Assembly: GCA_900538305.1 (NCBI GenBank)
Contig: UPXY01000031.1
Coordinates: 1-18,800, forward strand
Direction of reading: 5' to 3'
Source: an uncultured Collinsella sp.
Lineage (GTDB): Bacteria > Actinomycetota > Coriobacteriia > Coriobacteriales > Coriobacteriaceae
Length of the DNA stretch: 18,800 bases
Part shown: one piece after another, positions 8,032 to 15,570 of the stretch
Layout: every line of letters starts with the position of its first letter
Position numbering within the stretch: the stretch's first letter is position 1
Program-made: the position numbers and the translations under genes
Notes under the pieces: model-generated
Told to the model about the DNA's origin: nothing
The model's database searches: none
The model's input: the letters and a program-made list of their open reading frames with translations, nothing else

Positions 8032-8976
8032 ATGGCTGCGATATACAGCTCGATCGACCAGCTCATCGGCAACACGCCGCTCGTCGAGCTCTCGAATATC
8101 GAACGCACGGACGCGCTCGCAGCACGCGTGCTCGTCAAGCTCGAAAGCAAGAACCCTGCCGGATCCGCCAAGGACCGTGTCGCTCGCTCCATGCTCGACG
8201 AGGCGGAGGCAGCGGGCCGCATCCGCCGAAACGACGGTTACACCATCATCGAACCCACATCGGGCAACACCGGCGTCGGCCTCGCCGCGCTCGCGGCGGC
8301 ACGCAGCTACCGGGCGATCATCGTCATGCCGGACACCATGAGCGTCGAGCGCCAGAAGCTCATGCTCGCCTATGGCGCCGAACTCGTGCTCACGCCTGGT
8401 GCGAAGGGCATGGCGGGTGCTATCGAGCGCGCTGAGGAGCTCGCCCGCACCACGCCGAAAAGCATCGTCGCCGGCCAGTTCGTGAACCCCGCGAACCCCA
8501 CCGCCCACCGCGCCACGACCGGCCCCGAAATCTGGAGGGACACCGACGGCGCCGTCGACATCCTCGTTGCCGGCGTTGGCACGGGCGGAGCCATCACCGG
8601 AGCGGGCGGCTACCTCAAGGAGCAGAACCCCCGAGTCCGCGTCGTCGCCGTCGAGCCCGCAGACTCCCCTGTCCTCTCGGGCGGCACGGCAGGCGCGCAC
8701 GGCATCCAGGGCATCGGCGCGGGCTTCGTACCCGAAGTCCTCGACACGGCCGTCTACGACGAAATCGTGCGCGTCGCCACGGAAGACGCCTACGCCACCG
8801 GCCGCCGTCTCGGCGCGGAGGAAGGCATTCTCGCGGGCATCTCGTCTGGTGCGGCGGTTTGGGCAGCGCTCGAGCTCGCACGCCGCCCGGAGAACGCCGG
8901 TAAGATGATCGTCGCGGTGGTGGTCGACACCGGCGAGCGCTACCTCTCCACCCCGATGTTCGATACGAGCCGCTAG
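8032..8976 (+). CDS. cysK: Cysteine synthase (O-acetylserine sulfhydrylase)
   Basis: PLP enzyme joining O-acetyl-L-serine and sulfide to make L-cysteine; cytosolic dimer. The PLP lysine is K47 in KNPAGSAKDR. The substrate loop PTSGNTG (75-81), the phosphate-binding GVGTGGA (181-187), the GIQGIGAGFVP segment (224-234) and the PLP-ring serine in GISSGAA (269-275) are all present. Length 314 aa matches the CysK family, and there is no C-terminal CBS domain as in cystathionine beta-synthases. The start is set by AAAGGAGG 5 nt upstream. It is followed after 27 bp by mnmA, which consumes cysteine-derived sulfur, so the two probably form one transcript. A long structured leader lies immediately upstream. 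Cystathionine beta-synthase-like activity cannot be fully excluded from sequence alone. Confidence 0.95.
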   Translation: MAAIYSSIDQLIGNTPLVELSNIERTDALAARVLVKLESKNPAGSAKDRVARSMLDEAEAAGRIRRNDGYTIIEPTSGNTGVGLAALAAARSYRAIIVMPDTMSVERQKLMLAYGAELVLTPGAKGMAGAIERAEELARTTPKSIVAGQFVNPANPTAHRATTGPEIWRDTDGAVDILVAGVGTGGAITGAGGYLKEQNPRVRVVAVEPADSPVLSGGTAGAHGIQGIGAGFVPEVLDTAVYDEIVRVATEDAYATGRRLGAEEGILAGISSGAAVWAALELARRPENAGKMIVAVVVDTGERYLSTPMFDTSR

Positions 8977-9003
8977 CAAGCGGCAGCGCGCGAGGGGGTA
9001 CCG

Positions 9004-10176
9004 ATGGCAGAACGCGTTCTCGTGGCGATGAGCGGCGGCGTCGATTCGAGCGTGACGGCGTGGTTGCTCAAGCAACAGGGATATGACTGCTTGGGCGCCA
9101 CCATGCGCCTCTTCGACGGTGAAGGAACCGCGTGCACGGAAGTCGGCGACAACCCGGCGTCTTCGGCAACACGCGCCGCTCGTGCCTGCGGAAACCTCGC
9201 CGACATCGAGGACGCGCGAGCCGTCGCCGAGCGCCTTGGCATCCCTTTTACCGTGATTGACTGCCGCGAGCGCTTCGACGAAGACGTCATCGAGCCGTTC
9301 GTCCGCGCCTACGAAGCGGGGTTCACGCCCAACCCCTGTACGATCTGCAACCAGCGCATCAAGTTCGGCGTCCTACTCGAGCACGCGCAACGCCTTGGCT
9401 GCGACTACCTCGCAACCGGCCACTACGCGCGCATCGAGCGCCGAGACGGTAGCTACGCCCTGCTCAAGGCACGCGACGCGACGAAGGATCAGAGCTACTT
9501 CCTTTACGGGCTCGGCCAGGACGTGCTTGCACATACCCTCTTCCCCCTGGGCAACCTTACCAAGGAGGGAGACGTACGGCGCATCGCACGCGAGCAGGGT
9601 TTCGAGACGGCAAGCAAACGCGACAGCCAGGGCATCTGCTTCGTGCCGGAAAATGACTTCGCCTCGTTCATCGAACGGCGGCGCGGCCGCGCGCTGCCCG
9701 AGGGAGCTGTCGTGGGGATGGATGGGGAGCTTCTGGGGCGGCACCGCGGCGCGATTCGCTATACAGTGGGCCAACGCAAAGGGCTCGGCATCGCCGCGGC
9801 GCACCCGCTCTACGTGACGCACATCGACGCGCAGGCGAACACCGTGACGCTCGGCGAAGAGCGCGACCTCTTCGCCGGTGCACTCGTCGCAGACGAATGG
9901 GTGTGGTCGGCGCCCTCCCTTGCCATGGAGACGGCGCTGGACGAAGCTGCCGCGCGCGGAGAATCCCTCGATGTCACCGCACGCATCCGCTACCATCAGC
10001 TCGATCAGGCGGCAAGCGTGCGCAGGGCATCGGAGGAGGAGCGCCGCGACTGCACGGGCGAGGCGCTGCGCATCGACTTCGTCGAACCTCAGCGCGCCAT
10101 CGCCCCCGGACAGGCCGTGGTGCTCTATCGAGGTGACGCGGTGCTCGGCGGCGGAAGAATCGCCTACGGCATCTAG
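9004..10176 (+). CDS. mnmA: tRNA-specific 2-thiouridylase MnmA
   Basis: Makes 2-thiouridine at the wobble position (U34) of tRNAs for Lys, Glu and Gln, by adenylating the uridine and transferring persulfide sulfur from a cysteine desulfurase; cytosolic. The N-terminal PP-loop SGGVDSS (10-16) binds ATP. The two catalytic cysteines are C115 in NPCTICNQRIKFG and C212 in DSQGICFV. ATGHYAR (137-143) is also conserved. At 390 aa it is slightly longer than the Escherichia coli enzyme, mainly from a Cys-containing stretch around residues 40-70. A GAGGGGG run lies about 6 nt before the ATG. It sits 27 bp downstream of cysK, and no cysteine desulfurase (iscS or sufS) lies beside it in this window. Confidence 0.96.
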   Translation: MAERVLVAMSGGVDSSVTAWLLKQQGYDCLGATMRLFDGEGTACTEVGDNPASSATRAARACGNLADIEDARAVAERLGIPFTVIDCRERFDEDVIEPFVRAYEAGFTPNPCTICNQRIKFGVLLEHAQRLGCDYLATGHYARIERRDGSYALLKARDATKDQSYFLYGLGQDVLAHTLFPLGNLTKEGDVRRIAREQGFETASKRDSQGICFVPENDFASFIERRRGRALPEGAVVGMDGELLGRHRGAIRYTVGQRKGLGIAAAHPLYVTHIDAQANTVTLGEERDLFAGALVADEWVWSAPSLAMETALDEAAARGESLDVTARIRYHQLDQAASVRRASEEERRDCTGEALRIDFVEPQRAIAPGQAVVLYRGDAVLGGGRIAYGI

Positions 10177-10351
10177 TGCTGGCATGTGGCTCACGAGGCG
10201 AGCGGCGTCCTTTGCCCGCCTTCTTGCTCCCGATGATGTTCAACGAGCCGAAACACCAGGCATGAGGCGCGCAAAGCCGACGCGCCGGATTTGAAGTGCG
10301 GCGAGCGCCTTCCTTCCATGAGAGGCGGGCTATCTTGAGCTGAACCGCCCG

Positions 10352-11740
10352 TTAGTTGCAGTGACGCCAGGCACGGTCGGTCAACGCGCGCGCGAGCCCA
10401 AGCCCCATGGGCAAGAAGAGGATGATCATCACAGCGCGGAATATCCACTCCATGGAAGCGAGCACGTCGACCGTCCCCATGTAGTACACCGCACGATAAA
10501 GGTACAGGCCGGGCACCATGATCACGATCGAGGGAACGGTGATCGAAATGCGGGGAAAACCCACGCGCATCATGACCGCCGAAGCCAAGAGCCCTGCAAC
10601 GAGCGCGCCCGCAAACGCCGCCGCCTCCGGCGTGAATCCGGCAACATCGACGAGTGTGAGGCGCAGTGTGTTCGCGAGGGCTCCCACGATGCCCGCCGTC
10701 GCCGCCATACGCGGAGGGGAATTGAAGAGCACCGAGAAGCCGAACACGCCTATGAAGCTCATGAGCATGCGCAGGGCGGTGAGGGTGGCCATGCTGAGAT
10801 GCAGATCCTGGAACTCGTCCGGACGAAGCCCCACAAACGATGAGATGAGCCATGCCACGAGGGTGGCGGTGATGATGATCGAGCATGCATACACCAGGCG
10901 GTCGACCCCCGAGCGCAGATCGAGCTTCGCGATGTCGAGGCCGCTCGTGATGAGGGGAAAACCGGGAATCACGAAGAGCATCGCGCCGATGTAGCCTGCG
11001 TTGAAGTCGAGCGCCTCGGGCGCCACGAGACCGATGAGCTGCTGAGCAGCGAGGTATACGAGACACGCGACGCCCACACCGCATCCGATGCACGCGAGGT
11101 GCGTGAGATGCCGGTCGAGCATGCGGCGGCGAACATAGCCGCCGAGCCCCGCTCCCGCGAACGCGAAGAGCATCTCGAAGGGGCCTCCGCCCAGCAAGAA
11201 CACGAACGCGGAACATGCCGCCGCGGCAGCGAGAGCCGCCTGCCAGGGGGCATAGCGCCCCGGCGTGTGCTCGATCTTATCCATGAGCTCGTGGAACGTT
11301 CCCACGGTGAAGGTCGATCCCTCCTCGGTGATGCGCCGGACGAGCTTCTCCATGTTCCAGATGCGCTCGGTGTTCACGCCGGTTGTAGGAAGCGAGACGA
11401 CCTCGGAGAACGACCCGGTCTCATCGAAGCAGCTGCACTCGATCGAGGTCAGGCTCACGTCCACCGAACACGTGATGCCCAGGACATCGGCAACGGCGTT
11501 CATCGCCTCGCGCACGCGCCATGCACCCGCACCGCCTGCGAGCAACAGCAATCCCGCACGGCACACGATGGATGATTTATCCGAGAGCGACGCGTTCCGG
11601 GCGAGCTCATCGTGGCCTTCGAGCACGTCATGCCAATGGACGGACATGTGGTTTCGATGCGATAGGCGCGTATGGCGCGTGCGATGCATCCAGGACGACG
11701 CCGTCGCGCGGATGCCACGGGCGGATTCTTCAGCGGCCAT
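10352..11740 (-). CDS. ThrE-family threonine/serine exporter (fused two-domain form)
   Basis: Integral membrane protein of 462 aa, predicted to export small amino acids such as threonine or serine by proton-motive force. The N-terminal soluble part (about 55-165) carries the ThrE/DUF1212 signature: ADVLGITCSVDVSLTSI (84-100), then SLPTTGVNTERI and EKLVRRI. About ten hydrophobic segments follow (roughly 167-450), the last four forming the ThrE_2/DUF3815 half with the characteristic VPSIVIMVPGLYLYR (402-416). Many bacteria encode the halves as two genes; here they are fused, as in Corynebacterium ThrE. The ATG at 11740 has GGAGGAGAGG upstream. The first codons overlap the end of the antitoxin-like gene by 11 bp. 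The N-terminal 50 residues are basic and poorly conserved-looking, so a later start such as M32 is possible. Confidence 0.85.
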   Translation of the reverse strand: MAAEESARGIRATASSWMHRTRHTRLSHRNHMSVHWHDVLEGHDELARNASLSDKSSIVCRAGLLLLAGGAGAWRVREAMNAVADVLGITCSVDVSLTSIECSCFDETGSFSEVVSLPTTGVNTERIWNMEKLVRRITEEGSTFTVGTFHELMDKIEHTPGRYAPWQAALAAAAACSAFVFLLGGGPFEMLFAFAGAGLGGYVRRRMLDRHLTHLACIGCGVGVACLVYLAAQQLIGLVAPEALDFNAGYIGAMLFVIPGFPLITSGLDIAKLDLRSGVDRLVYACSIIITATLVAWLISSFVGLRPDEFQDLHLSMATLTALRMLMSFIGVFGFSVLFNSPPRMAATAGIVGALANTLRLTLVDVAGFTPEAAAFAGALVAGLLASAVMMRVGFPRISITVPSIVIMVPGLYLYRAVYYMGTVDVLASMEWIFRAVMIILFLPMGLGLARALTDRAWRHCN

Positions 11741-11969
11741 GGTCCCTCTCCTCCAGCTCGAGCGCCGTGGGCGCGTCAACGGATCCTGCGGTGCCGAAGG
11801 CCCCGGCAGGCGAGATGTCGAATGGGAAGGTGCCGCACCGATTGAACGCGGCTATGAACATGCGGATGGCATTGGAAGGCGTCGTGCCTACGCGCTGGGT
11901 CGCCGCCGCGAAGGCCGCCTTCTCTTCGGGCAGGACCTTCGCGACGACTGGGGTCATATGCTCTGCCAT
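11730..11969 (-). CDS. RelB/DinJ-family antitoxin-like protein, no adjacent toxin
   Basis: Small protein (79 aa) resembling RelB/DinJ antitoxins, which bind DNA as ribbon-helix-helix dimers and neutralise RelE/YafQ RNases. The visible pattern is a short strand (VVAKVLPEEK, 8-17), a first helix (about 15-26), TTPSNAIRMFIAAF (29-42) as the second helix, and GTFPFDIS (46-53), the family's typical ending. The rest is a short acidic tail. The ATG at 11969 has AAGGA 6 nt upstream. No RelE/YafQ-like ORF lies on either side. Instead its 3' end overlaps the ThrE-family exporter start by 11 bp. It may be a solitary antitoxin remnant, or a regulator of its own operon including the exporter; the second is inference. 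Confidence 0.72.
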   Translation of the reverse strand: MAEHMTPVVAKVLPEEKAAFAAATQRVGTTPSNAIRMFIAAFNRCGTFPFDISPAGAFGTAGSVDAPTALELEERDHGR

Positions 11970-12133
11970 AGTCGATCCTTGGTGGAACGTTCTACTGCGT
12001 TTACCTGGGCATGAGGCATGTGCCGATGCTGCACTACCAATGACCGAACGTCGGCGCATGCCGCATGCCCAGGCAGGCTGCTAAAATGCTTCGTTGGTAT
12101 TACTTAGTATTCTTAAGTTATACCCCTGCACAT

Positions 12134-12162
12134 AGTATATGCACTCTGCCGCGCGCAGGCAA
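12134..12162 (-). promoter_or_regulatory. Sigma-A-type promoter for antitoxin/exporter operon
   Basis: On the minus strand TTGCCT (12162-12157) and TATACT (12139-12134) are separated by exactly 17 bp. The -10 matches consensus at five of six positions and the -35 at four of six. The predicted start near 12127 gives a leader of about 158 nt before the antitoxin-like ATG. It is the best promoter match in the window. Confidence 0.55.
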
Positions 12163-12210
12163 CTAAATTCTTTGACGCAAGGCGATGCAGTTGGAACAAG
12201 CATGATCTTT

Positions 12211-12276
12211 GGTACGTTTGGAGCAGGCGACGACGTGTCGCATGTGGTACTTTAGACCCCGTCTCGAACGTACCAC
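12211..12276 (+). promoter_or_regulatory. Leader of the amidase gene with two alternative hairpins
   Basis: GTGGTAC (12244-12250) pairs perfectly with GTACCAC (12270-12276), and inside it AGAC (12254-12257) pairs with GTCT (12261-12264). The right arm can instead pair, as AACGTACC (12267-12274), with GGTACGTT (12211-12218). The two pairings exclude each other and end about 10 nt before the ribosome-binding region (GGGAG, 12285-12289). Repeated GGTAC half-sites could equally be a protein operator. Confidence 0.4.
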
Positions 12277-12292
12277 CTACAGGCGGGAGCCC

Positions 12293-13150
12293 ATGGACAC
12301 GCATCGACCGCTCATACTCATCGCGCCCTCCCAAACGGAATACCTCGGAGAGATGGCGCTTCGTCTTTCGGAAAACTATGCCGACGCGATCGCGCTTGCA
12401 GGCGGTCTGCCCATCGTGGCGCCGCTCACTGAAGACCACGGCGTATACGACGAGCTGCTCGATACCGTAGACGGCCTCATGCTCACCGGCGGAGCGGACG
12501 TCGACCCCACGCTCTATAGGGATGTGCTTTCCCTCTCCCCCGCCGCGCTCGCCGAAGGGGAGACGCTCGTCAAAGATCCCACGCCGAAACGCGACGCGGC
12601 CGACCTCTACCTGCTCGCCGGCGCAGAGGCGCGCGACCTTCCCGTCCTGGGGATCTGCCACGGCTTGCAGATCATGAACGTCGCCCATGGCGGCACGCTC
12701 TACCACGATATTCCCGCCCAGGCAGCTGCGGCAGCTGGAGCCGAGGCCATTGTGCATAACAAGCATATGGATGGGCGCCTCGCGCACGAGGTCGGCATCG
12801 TTCCCGGCACGCGTTTGGCAAAGATTCTAGGCGGTGGAGCTGGGGGTTCTCTGGCAGGTGGTTCATCGCCGCGTGAGGCGACGGATACTGCGCAGCCCAC
12901 GACAAACCCGCTACATCTCACGGTCAACTCCATACACCACCAGGCGATTCGCGACGTGGCTCCGTGCTATGTAGGTACCGCGACCGCACCCGATGGCATC
13001 ATCGAGGCGATCGAGCAACCGGGCGAGGCCTTCGCGGTGGGCGTGCAATGGCATCCCGAGTATCACGCAGAGCACGCGCCCATGCAGCTGATCTTCCGCG
13101 CGTTCGTGAGCGCGGCAGCAAAGGGTGCCGACGCGCGAGCGGGCGCTTAA
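12293..13150 (+). CDS. Class-I glutamine amidotransferase-like hydrolase (Peptidase_C26, PuuD-like)
   Basis: Predicted cytosolic hydrolase of gamma-glutamyl amide bonds, 285 aa. PuuD-type members cleave gamma-glutamyl-GABA in putrescine breakdown, but other C26 members take other gamma-glutamyl compounds, so the substrate is uncertain. The triad is visible: nucleophile C122 in GICHGLQIMN, with H254 and E256 in VQWHPEY. TGGADVDP (65-72), HGGTLYHDI (132-140) and NSIHHQAI (212-219) are further family hallmarks. A Gly/Ser-rich stretch at about 180-205 looks like a flexible insertion before the NSIHHQ segment. The ATG at 12293 starts the conserved part; the frame upstream opens only with a TTG at 12209 and passes through the leader hairpins. 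No putrescine-pathway genes are adjacent. Confidence 0.88.
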   Translation: MDTHRPLILIAPSQTEYLGEMALRLSENYADAIALAGGLPIVAPLTEDHGVYDELLDTVDGLMLTGGADVDPTLYRDVLSLSPAALAEGETLVKDPTPKRDAADLYLLAGAEARDLPVLGICHGLQIMNVAHGGTLYHDIPAQAAAAAGAEAIVHNKHMDGRLAHEVGIVPGTRLAKILGGGAGGSLAGGSSPREATDTAQPTTNPLHLTVNSIHHQAIRDVAPCYVGTATAPDGIIEAIEQPGEAFAVGVQWHPEYHAEHAPMQLIFRAFVSAAAKGADARAGA

Positions 13151-13192
13151 ATATGCACTTCAAGGGAGGATGCCAACAACAGCTCCCCGATG

Positions 13193-14857
13193 TTAACGCA
13201 CGCCGCCGCGATCTCCCGGACGACGACGGGGCTTCGGGGTATCGGATCCCGAACGAACCCTGCGCTTCGCCGGCGCTGTGACCCGAGCGGCATCCCGTGC
13301 GCCGCGCTTCGCCGGCGCCGCGACCCGAGAGGCGTCCTTCACCCCATGCTTCGCAGGCGCGGCAGCATTCCCTCTCCGACGCTCGCGCTTCGCAGGAGCA
13401 TTGCCAGCCGCATCAACTTGACCGCGCTTCACGGCCGCCGATCCGCTCACATCGCCCTGGACGTCGGGCTTCGCAACCCCTGCCCTCCGTGCGCGCCGCG
13501 GTACCGCGTCTGTCCGCTTCTCCCCGTCATGCGTCGACGCAGGGGTGCGGCGCTTGCGCTTCGAGGTCGACTTGCCCCGATGCGCCTTCTTCTTGCTCGT
13601 CTTGCCCGGAACGCGATTCTGATCGATCACCGGCGGCTGCGCGCCGAGGTCGAGCGTGCCGTAATCGTAGAGATCGGCCGTCTTGCCCATGAGCGCCTCG
13701 ATGTCGAAGAATTCAGCCACATCGAGCTCGGTCACAAAGGTGAGCGCCCAGCCTTCCTCGCCGGCGCGTCCGGTACGGCCGATGCGGTGAATGTAGTCCG
13801 TGGGCTCGCTCGGCACGTCGAAGTTCACCACGTAGCGCACGTCCGAAATGTCGATGCCGCGCGCAAGAACGTCGGTCGCCACAAGCACGTCCACCTTGCC
13901 GGCGCGGAAATCCGCGAGTGCGCGCTCGCGTTGCGCCTGGCTGCGGTTGCCATGGATCGGAGCCGCCTTGATACCCGCACGCGCAAGCCGGCGGCAGCAC
14001 GCGTCTGCCCGGTGCTTCGTGCGAGTGAACACGATCACGTGCTGCGCGCCCTCGCGTTTGAGCACCTGAATAAGCATGCCGTTCTTCACCTCGGAAGACA
14101 CAGGCACCACATACTGGTCGACCGTGTCGGCTGTGCTCGCGGGCGGTGCAATCTCCACGCGCGCCGGATCGTGCACGAGGTCGGTGATGGCGCCCACGGC
14201 CTTCTCGTCGAGCGTCGCAGAGAAGAGGAGCGTCTGGCGGTCGGCAGGGGTCTGCGCCACGATCTTGCGCACGTCGGGCAAGAAACCCATATCGAGCATG
14301 CGATCCGCTTCATCGAGCACGAGCACGCCTACCTCGCTGAGCTTCGCCGTCCCCTCGCCGATAAGATCCACCAAGCGCCCCGGCGTCGCCACGAGGATGT
14401 CGCACCCTGCTTTAAGAGCGCTGCGCTGCGGGTTGTAGCCCACGCCGCCCACGACGGTCACGGCGATATGCCGGGTACGTGCCGCGACGTGCTTGCATAC
14501 ATCCTCGATCTGCTGGGCAAGTTCGCGCGTGGGCGTCACGATGAGCATGGCAGGGCCGCGTCCGCGCGCACGGCGGCGTTCACGCGCGTTGCCGAGCGGA
14601 ACCACATGTGCAAGCGTGCTCATAACCGGCAGCAGGAACGCCGCGGTCTTGCCCGTACCCGTCTGTGCGGCGGCAAGCACGTCGCGGCCTGCAAGCACTT
14701 CGGGAATCGTCGCCGCCTGCACCGGCGTGGGCGTCTCGTAGCCCATATCGCGCACCGCAGCGAGCACCTCATCGGAAAGTCCCAGGTCCTCAAAACGCAC
14801 GGTAGCCTCGCCGTCCATGGTGTCGACGGCGTCGTCGGTCTTCTCGATTGTCTGCAT
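13193..14857 (-). CDS. DEAD-box ATP-dependent RNA helicase with basic repeat tail
   Basis: RNA helicase of 554 aa, likely acting in ribosome assembly, mRNA decay or cold adaptation. The core is complete: Q-motif region FEDLGLS to PTPVQ (22-46), motif I AQTGTGKT (64-71), PTRELAQQ (109-116), TPGRL (158-162), DEAD (182-185), SAT (213-215), IVFTRTK (275-281), ATDVLARGIDI (327-337) and HRIGRTGRAG (357-366). From about residue 418 a highly basic tail follows, with repeated APAKR blocks; such tails bind RNA in DeaD/RhlE-like proteins. The ATG at 14857 has AAGGA 8 nt upstream; M14 is an alternative. It ends 42 bp from the convergent amidase gene. A minus-strand promoter candidate lies about 120 bp upstream, leaving a long leader. 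Confidence 0.93.
   Translation of the reverse strand: MQTIEKTDDAVDTMDGEATVRFEDLGLSDEVLAAVRDMGYETPTPVQAATIPEVLAGRDVLAAAQTGTGKTAAFLLPVMSTLAHVVPLGNARERRRARGRGPAMLIVTPTRELAQQIEDVCKHVAARTRHIAVTVVGGVGYNPQRSALKAGCDILVATPGRLVDLIGEGTAKLSEVGVLVLDEADRMLDMGFLPDVRKIVAQTPADRQTLLFSATLDEKAVGAITDLVHDPARVEIAPPASTADTVDQYVVPVSSEVKNGMLIQVLKREGAQHVIVFTRTKHRADACCRRLARAGIKAAPIHGNRSQAQRERALADFRAGKVDVLVATDVLARGIDISDVRYVVNFDVPSEPTDYIHRIGRTGRAGEEGWALTFVTELDVAEFFDIEALMGKTADLYDYGTLDLGAQPPVIDQNRVPGKTSKKKAHRGKSTSKRKRRTPASTHDGEKRTDAVPRRARRAGVAKPDVQGDVSGSAAVKRGQVDAAGNAPAKRERRRGNAAAPAKHGVKDASRVAAPAKRGARDAARVTAPAKRRVRSGSDTPKPRRRPGDRGGVR
13262..13462 (-). repeat. Degenerate 39-42-nt tandem repeats encoding the helicase tail
   Basis: On the plus strand a G(C/T)GCTTCGC-type block recurs at 13262, 13304, 13346, 13385 and 13424, with unit lengths 42, 42, 39 and 39 bases, all multiples of three. 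The first two units are nearly identical for about 25 bases. They encode 13-14-residue units ending APAKR or similar. In-frame unit length suggests copy number could change without breaking the gene. Confidence 0.8.
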
Positions 14858-14984
14858 TCTCTATATCCTTGTCTTCGCGCTCTAAAACCAAAGCGCGTCG
14901 CGAGAGCTGTACGAACGGCGTGTCGCAGGACATGTTCGAGCGGGATGCCGAACCATCTGCGATGGAGCAGGTACGCCGCAGGAA

Positions 14985-15012
14985 AGTATAGGCGGAAGGA
15001 TGATGCGCGCAA
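14985..15012 (-). promoter_or_regulatory. Promoter candidate for the DEAD-box helicase
   Basis: The minus strand has TATACT (14990-14985), five of six to the -10 consensus, with TTGCGC (15012-15007) 16 bp upstream as a weak -35. The start of transcription would be near 14978, leaving about 120 nt before the ATG. Long leaders are common for cold-regulated DEAD-box helicase mRNAs, which is background knowledge rather than evidence here. Confidence 0.42.
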
Positions 15013-15100
15013 ACCCCGCTCATCGCTCCCGCAAAATCAACAGAGCAACGCGGGATCGCGAATCCCGTACACCTATGCGCTGTGCTGCACCGATGGACGC

Positions 15101-15109
15101 TGCTAGAAT
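15101..15109 (+). promoter_or_regulatory. Extended -10 promoter for the DUF3592-like gene
   Basis: TGCTAGAAT is an extended -10 (TG-n-TAGAAT, five of six in the hexamer), with no clear -35. Transcription would start near 15116, about 28 nt before the ATG at 15144. This placement argues against the earlier in-frame starts at 15000 and 15108. Confidence 0.42.
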
Positions 15110-15143
15110 GAAGCGACCGTGTTCAGTGTCTTCGGGGAGCCTC

Positions 15144-15542
15144 ATGAGCGACGGAATGGTGATCGTCATCATATTTGCAGTAATCGCCCTGATGGGCGGC
15201 GGACTTGCAGCAGCCATCGTCCTCTGCATAAAGTGGAGCCGCACGCGCAAGGAGCGCTCCTACACCGGCGAGACCATGGGCGTCGTGGAGCGCATCCGTC
15301 CCGGCGGTAGCGATCATGCGAGCTACGCATACGTGCGCTACTGCGTCGACGGCGTGGAATACACGCTCCGCGAGTCGCTCAAGCTGAACAGCACCCTCAT
15401 CAAGCTCGGGCCTATTCCCATCGGCCAGCGCAAGACGTACGTGCTCGACTGCAGCGTAGGCTCGACGGTGCGCGTGAGCTACCTGCCGAGCGATCCGTCT
15501 CGCGCCATCCTCACCGACAACCGCGGCATCATGAATGTCTAG
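15144..15542 (+). CDS. Small membrane protein resembling DUF3592
   Basis: A 132-aa protein of unknown function with one N-terminal transmembrane helix (about 5-29, hydrophobic with a GGG), then a basic stretch KWSRTRKER (30-38), implying an extracytoplasmic N-terminus and cytoplasmic C-terminus. The soluble part alternates strands: VVERIRPGG (47-55), YAYVRYCVDGVEYTL (61-75), then GSTVRVSYLPSDPSRAIL (106-123). The pattern of V/Y-rich strands ending in VxYxPxxPxxA is what I know from DUF3592 proteins; the role of that family is not established. The ATG at 15144 has GGGGAG 4 nt upstream and fits the extended -10 at 15101. It appears to be a single-gene transcript ending at a strong hairpin. Confidence 0.8.
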   Translation: MSDGMVIVIIFAVIALMGGGLAAAIVLCIKWSRTRKERSYTGETMGVVERIRPGGSDHASYAYVRYCVDGVEYTLRESLKLNSTLIKLGPIPIGQRKTYVLDCSVGSTVRVSYLPSDPSRAILTDNRGIMNV

Positions 15543-15570
15543 CGCAGCCGCCATGCGTCTCTAACAGGAA

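Larger units (their letters stand above)
11970..12292. other. Divergent intergenic region between antitoxin-like gene and amidase gene
   Basis: This 323-bp gap has no supported coding sequence. Its centre (about 12080-12145) is clearly more AT-rich than the flanks and holds the minus-strand promoter described separately. The right third holds the amidase leader hairpins. The left third (11990-12080) is the antitoxin gene's leader, in which I see no strong motif. Confidence 0.6.

Noticed and set aside
7780..9075. Minus-strand open frame of 431 codons opposite cysK
   Set aside because: Its composition is typical of a shadow of a GC-rich gene, and cysK motifs are complete on the plus strand.
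10177..10351. Terminator between convergent mnmA and the exporter gene
   Set aside because: Short stems exist (for example GGCGCG/CGCGCC at 10266-10286) but none has a T run or is strong enough in this GC-rich background.
13164..13187. Hairpin GGGAG/CTCCC between amidase and helicase genes
   Set aside because: A five-pair stem with a 14-nt loop and no T run is not a credible terminator.
13190..15106. Plus-strand open frame of 638 codons opposite the helicase
   Set aside because: It lies antisense to a complete DEAD-box helicase with all motifs; its translation is His/Arg-rich without any domain. It is a high-GC shadow frame.
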